Assembly (NCBI GenBank): GCA_031761405.1
Contig: JASEVX010000010.1
Span: 6,379,044 to 6,443,043, forward strand
Direction: 5' to 3'
Length of the DNA stretch: 64,000 bases
From: Serripes groenlandicus
Taxonomy: Eukaryota > Mollusca > Bivalvia > Cardiida > Cardiidae
Of the stretch, positions 61,455 through 64,000 are shown piece after piece. Within the stretch, counting starts at the first letter, position 1. Every line of letters starts with the position of its first letter. A model generated the notes under the pieces. The model had not been told where the DNA came from and ran no database searches. It was given only the letters and a program-made list of their open reading frames with translations. The translations under genes were made by a program, and so were the position numbers.

Positions 61455-64000
61455 CAAAGCTTAACAAAGAAAATTGACATTTTATAAATTCAATGTAACA
61501 ACACTCTGTTATAATCCAATGAAAACCATGTGATAATTCATATTTTTAATCAGATATATTTCTGATTTGCTGGTTCACTCAGATTAAACCAATCAGAAAT
61601 GTTGTTACACAACCCATATTTATAAATCATTTGAAACTAGCTTATTTTATAATGATTGAAAATTATGTTTTTATTAATAAGATTAATTTTACAGAGAACC
61701 TCACTGTTTAGGTTAGATTTACACACGCTAAATATTACAGGTCCGTTAGTAATGATGCAAACAAACATAAGAATTAGAATTAGAACGCACATGTAATCTA
61801 TGTATATTACTAATAGCGGGATAACTTGGGTCACTTTTTTTATTCCTTTCCCAGCTACAAAACCTTTGCAGCAGTCGACTTTGAAATCATCCGGGGGGAA
61901 ATATGGAATATCTTTATAAATGAAAATTTAAATATTGAATAAAATTGAAAATATTGTTGCAGAAGGAGAAATTTCTCGTTTTGAGCAATTTCTTCTTTTG
62001 CGACAAAGTTTTCAAAAAGTTGTCTGCTGTAGGGGCGTCTATTAAATTACGACATTTGGGTTCCTGGCTTTTTTTGTATTAAAATATTAATAAATAAATT
62101 AAACAACTGCATTTATGCGATATTCAAAACCTGTCACTCAATGTAGTGTTATGAAATCATAATAAATTATTCTTTAAACTCGTTCTTACATTAGACCCGA
62201 TTACATTACATTCTCACGACATATTTTTAATATCACAGGATTAGTCTCTTAACAATCCACTTTTATTATATTATAATACTTAGCATTGAAGCAAAATATA
62301 ACCAATCAGAAATAGTGTTACTCAACCCATATTCACAAACCATTTAAAAACAAATGTTTGACAATTTCGAAATGGTAAACAGTGAGTTTATTAGGATAAA
62401 ACAAATTTTTGTTTCACAATCATCCAATGAAAAGCATGTATTTATTTGTTTCAGCTAGACAGATTACCGATTGGCTAATGTATTGAGATTAAACAAATCA
62501 GAACGATTGATACTAGACTCATATTCACAAAACATTTCAAATAAATGATTATTCTTGATTTGAAGATTATTGGCAATTCATGGTAACGATACTTGAATAG
62601 CCTGACAAGCTGTCAGTCGTCTTGAAAATAAATGAAGAAAACAATGACACCATTCCAAAATTGGAAAAATAATTTTGATACAGAGTAAGCCACATTAGAC
62701 TGTTGCTCGTTTTCCGAAATGTTTTTGAATAAGCCTGCTGCATTAAAGTAGTCTGTATCAAGGGATTGATTCATTAATCAACTGATGGGAAATTATTAAA
62801 ATTAATACAATGTACAACATAAGTTAAACATTTCTTACACCTTTGCATCAGTAAACAGTAGATAACAATGGGAGAAAAGGAGAAATTTCTCAAAACAAGT
62901 AAATTTTTGCACTCTGCACCAATTCGACTGCGCATTTTTGAGATATAACACTTTTTTCGCAGGATATTTCAAATCTGAATGAAAGCAGAACATTTTAAAA
63001 ACATCAAGGCAAAAATGCGGACATAAATCTTTCAATGATACGAAAATATTGTGTCACAAGTAGCCTGCTGCAGACGCAGGGAACTGGCTCGTTGTCAAAA
63101 TTGATCACTATGTAAATGATATAAGCGTTTATATTATTTACATAGTGAGCAATTTTGACAATAAGCCAGAGTTCCCTGTGGCTGCAGAAGCATCAAAATA
63201 TGTCTGTATATTGGAAAGGGATTAAATAACATATCAGATAATTATCGTTTAACATCTTCATGATAAAATATATTAAGACACACACACAAACACAGGTACT
63301 CATTTTTTTTGTGAGACTAAAAGCTTCTTAAGCCATTAGTCTACAGTTCACACATTTATAATTTTTTCAACAATTTTTTAAATGTTTTACACATTTTTTT
63401 GTATACTGTTAAAAACAGTATGTTTAATATTGCATAATAAGGATTTGTGTATTCAGTAGTCTATACTACATCCATAACAGCATTTCAATATTTTACCTGA
63501 TACAGATAATTGTAGATGCCTCTGCAGCATTTAACTCTTGAAAACATTGTCAGAAAAGAACAATTGCTAAAAAACAAGCAATTTCTAGTTTTCACACAAT
63601 GTTTTCAGAGCAGACAAATCATATCAGGTAAAAGGTTGAAGCAAAACAAGGAACTCAACAAATTTAAATATTGACAATTTATTGGATATTGCAAATATCA
63701 AGTAATTTTACTGAATGATCAATCTATTTGGTAAAAGTTACACTTATTTATTCAGATCATAGGGGCCTGTGGCACGCTAGTTAAAAAAAGAAAGAAAAAA
63801 TTGTATATTCTATTATATATAGATAAAGGATTAACTTCATCTTCAGCCAGATTTGACCATTGTTTACGTTTTGGTCTGATACAAAATAAAAATCAATGAT
63901 TGAATAAAGCACTTTGCGCCAGCATGTAGCCAAAACATCTACACTTAACACTGGTCACAAGAATGTTATCTGCAAGCAATCAACTTACAAACACCAGACT
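61455..64000. other. AT-rich right end without recognised genes
   Basis: Three similar CCAAT-bearing blocks (aaaccaatcagaaat at about 61597, 62300, 62490). Old MITE relics at 61843-62040, 62830-63220 (split by a hairpin) and about 63490-63640. (CA)n-like at 63280. Nothing coding. Confidence 0.4.
63077..63178. repeat. 102-bp inverted repeat inside a MITE relic
   Basis: Arms about 41 bp: cagggaactggctcgttgtc ... and its complement ending gttccctg, loop about 19 bp. Confidence 0.8.

Overview
This is a 64 kb piece of an AT-rich animal nuclear genome, most likely a bivalve mollusc. I infer this from three intron-rich animal genes and from repeat types typical of bivalves: tRNA-derived SINEs ending in (CAAT)n-like tails, satellite-cored elements starting CAAGAGGGCC and ending in a hairpin plus GAGCT, and TTAA-flanked palindromic MITEs. 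The species cannot be fixed from the sequence. There are no bacterial operons, CRISPR arrays or rRNA genes. The only tRNA-like sequences belong to SINEs.

Host genes. (1) A WDR89-like WD40 gene lies on the minus strand at the left edge, with six small exons between 12712 and 1499. The rest of the gene runs off the left edge. (2) A complete MEAK7/TLDC1-like gene lies on the plus strand, with seven coding exons from 18255 to 33108. All splice phases agree, and it encodes 464 residues with a C-terminal TLDc domain. (3) A MPV17L2-like gene lies on the minus strand with its whole coding region in one exon (48574-47843) and probably an upstream non-coding exon. The first two genes are arranged head to head, with two Mutator-like elements between them.

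Repeats make up most of the window. The dominant one is a piggyBac-type MITE of about 222 bp, flanked by TTAA and present in dozens of copies of different ages. Its right-end TTAA is repeatedly the junction of head-to-tail duplications. In MEAK7 intron 2 such a duplication has grown into a satellite of about ten units of 391-398 bp. Regions: 1-12.7 kb, WDR89 introns full of MITEs, SINEs and satellite-cored elements; 13.0-17.7 kb, two elements with 9-bp target duplications, the second carrying remnants of a MULE transposase gene; 18.2-33.1 kb, MEAK7; 33.3-36.8 kb, MITEs and a possible small exon; 36.8-46.4 kb, a nested cluster (Gypsy retrotransposon, a hAT-like element with a nearly intact gene, a satellite-cored insertion, a second hAT-like relic, two SINEs); 47.8-48.6 kb, MPV17L2; 49.6-53.9 kb, satellite-cored element and SINE relics; 54.6-57.7 kb, a 39-bp minisatellite and a Harbinger-like fragment; 57.8-64 kb, MITEs and sequence in which I recognise no gene.

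The strongest candidates for something new are the conversion of a TTAA MITE into satellite DNA by duplications that break at TTAA, and an array of decoy 3' splice sites in MEAK7 intron 4.
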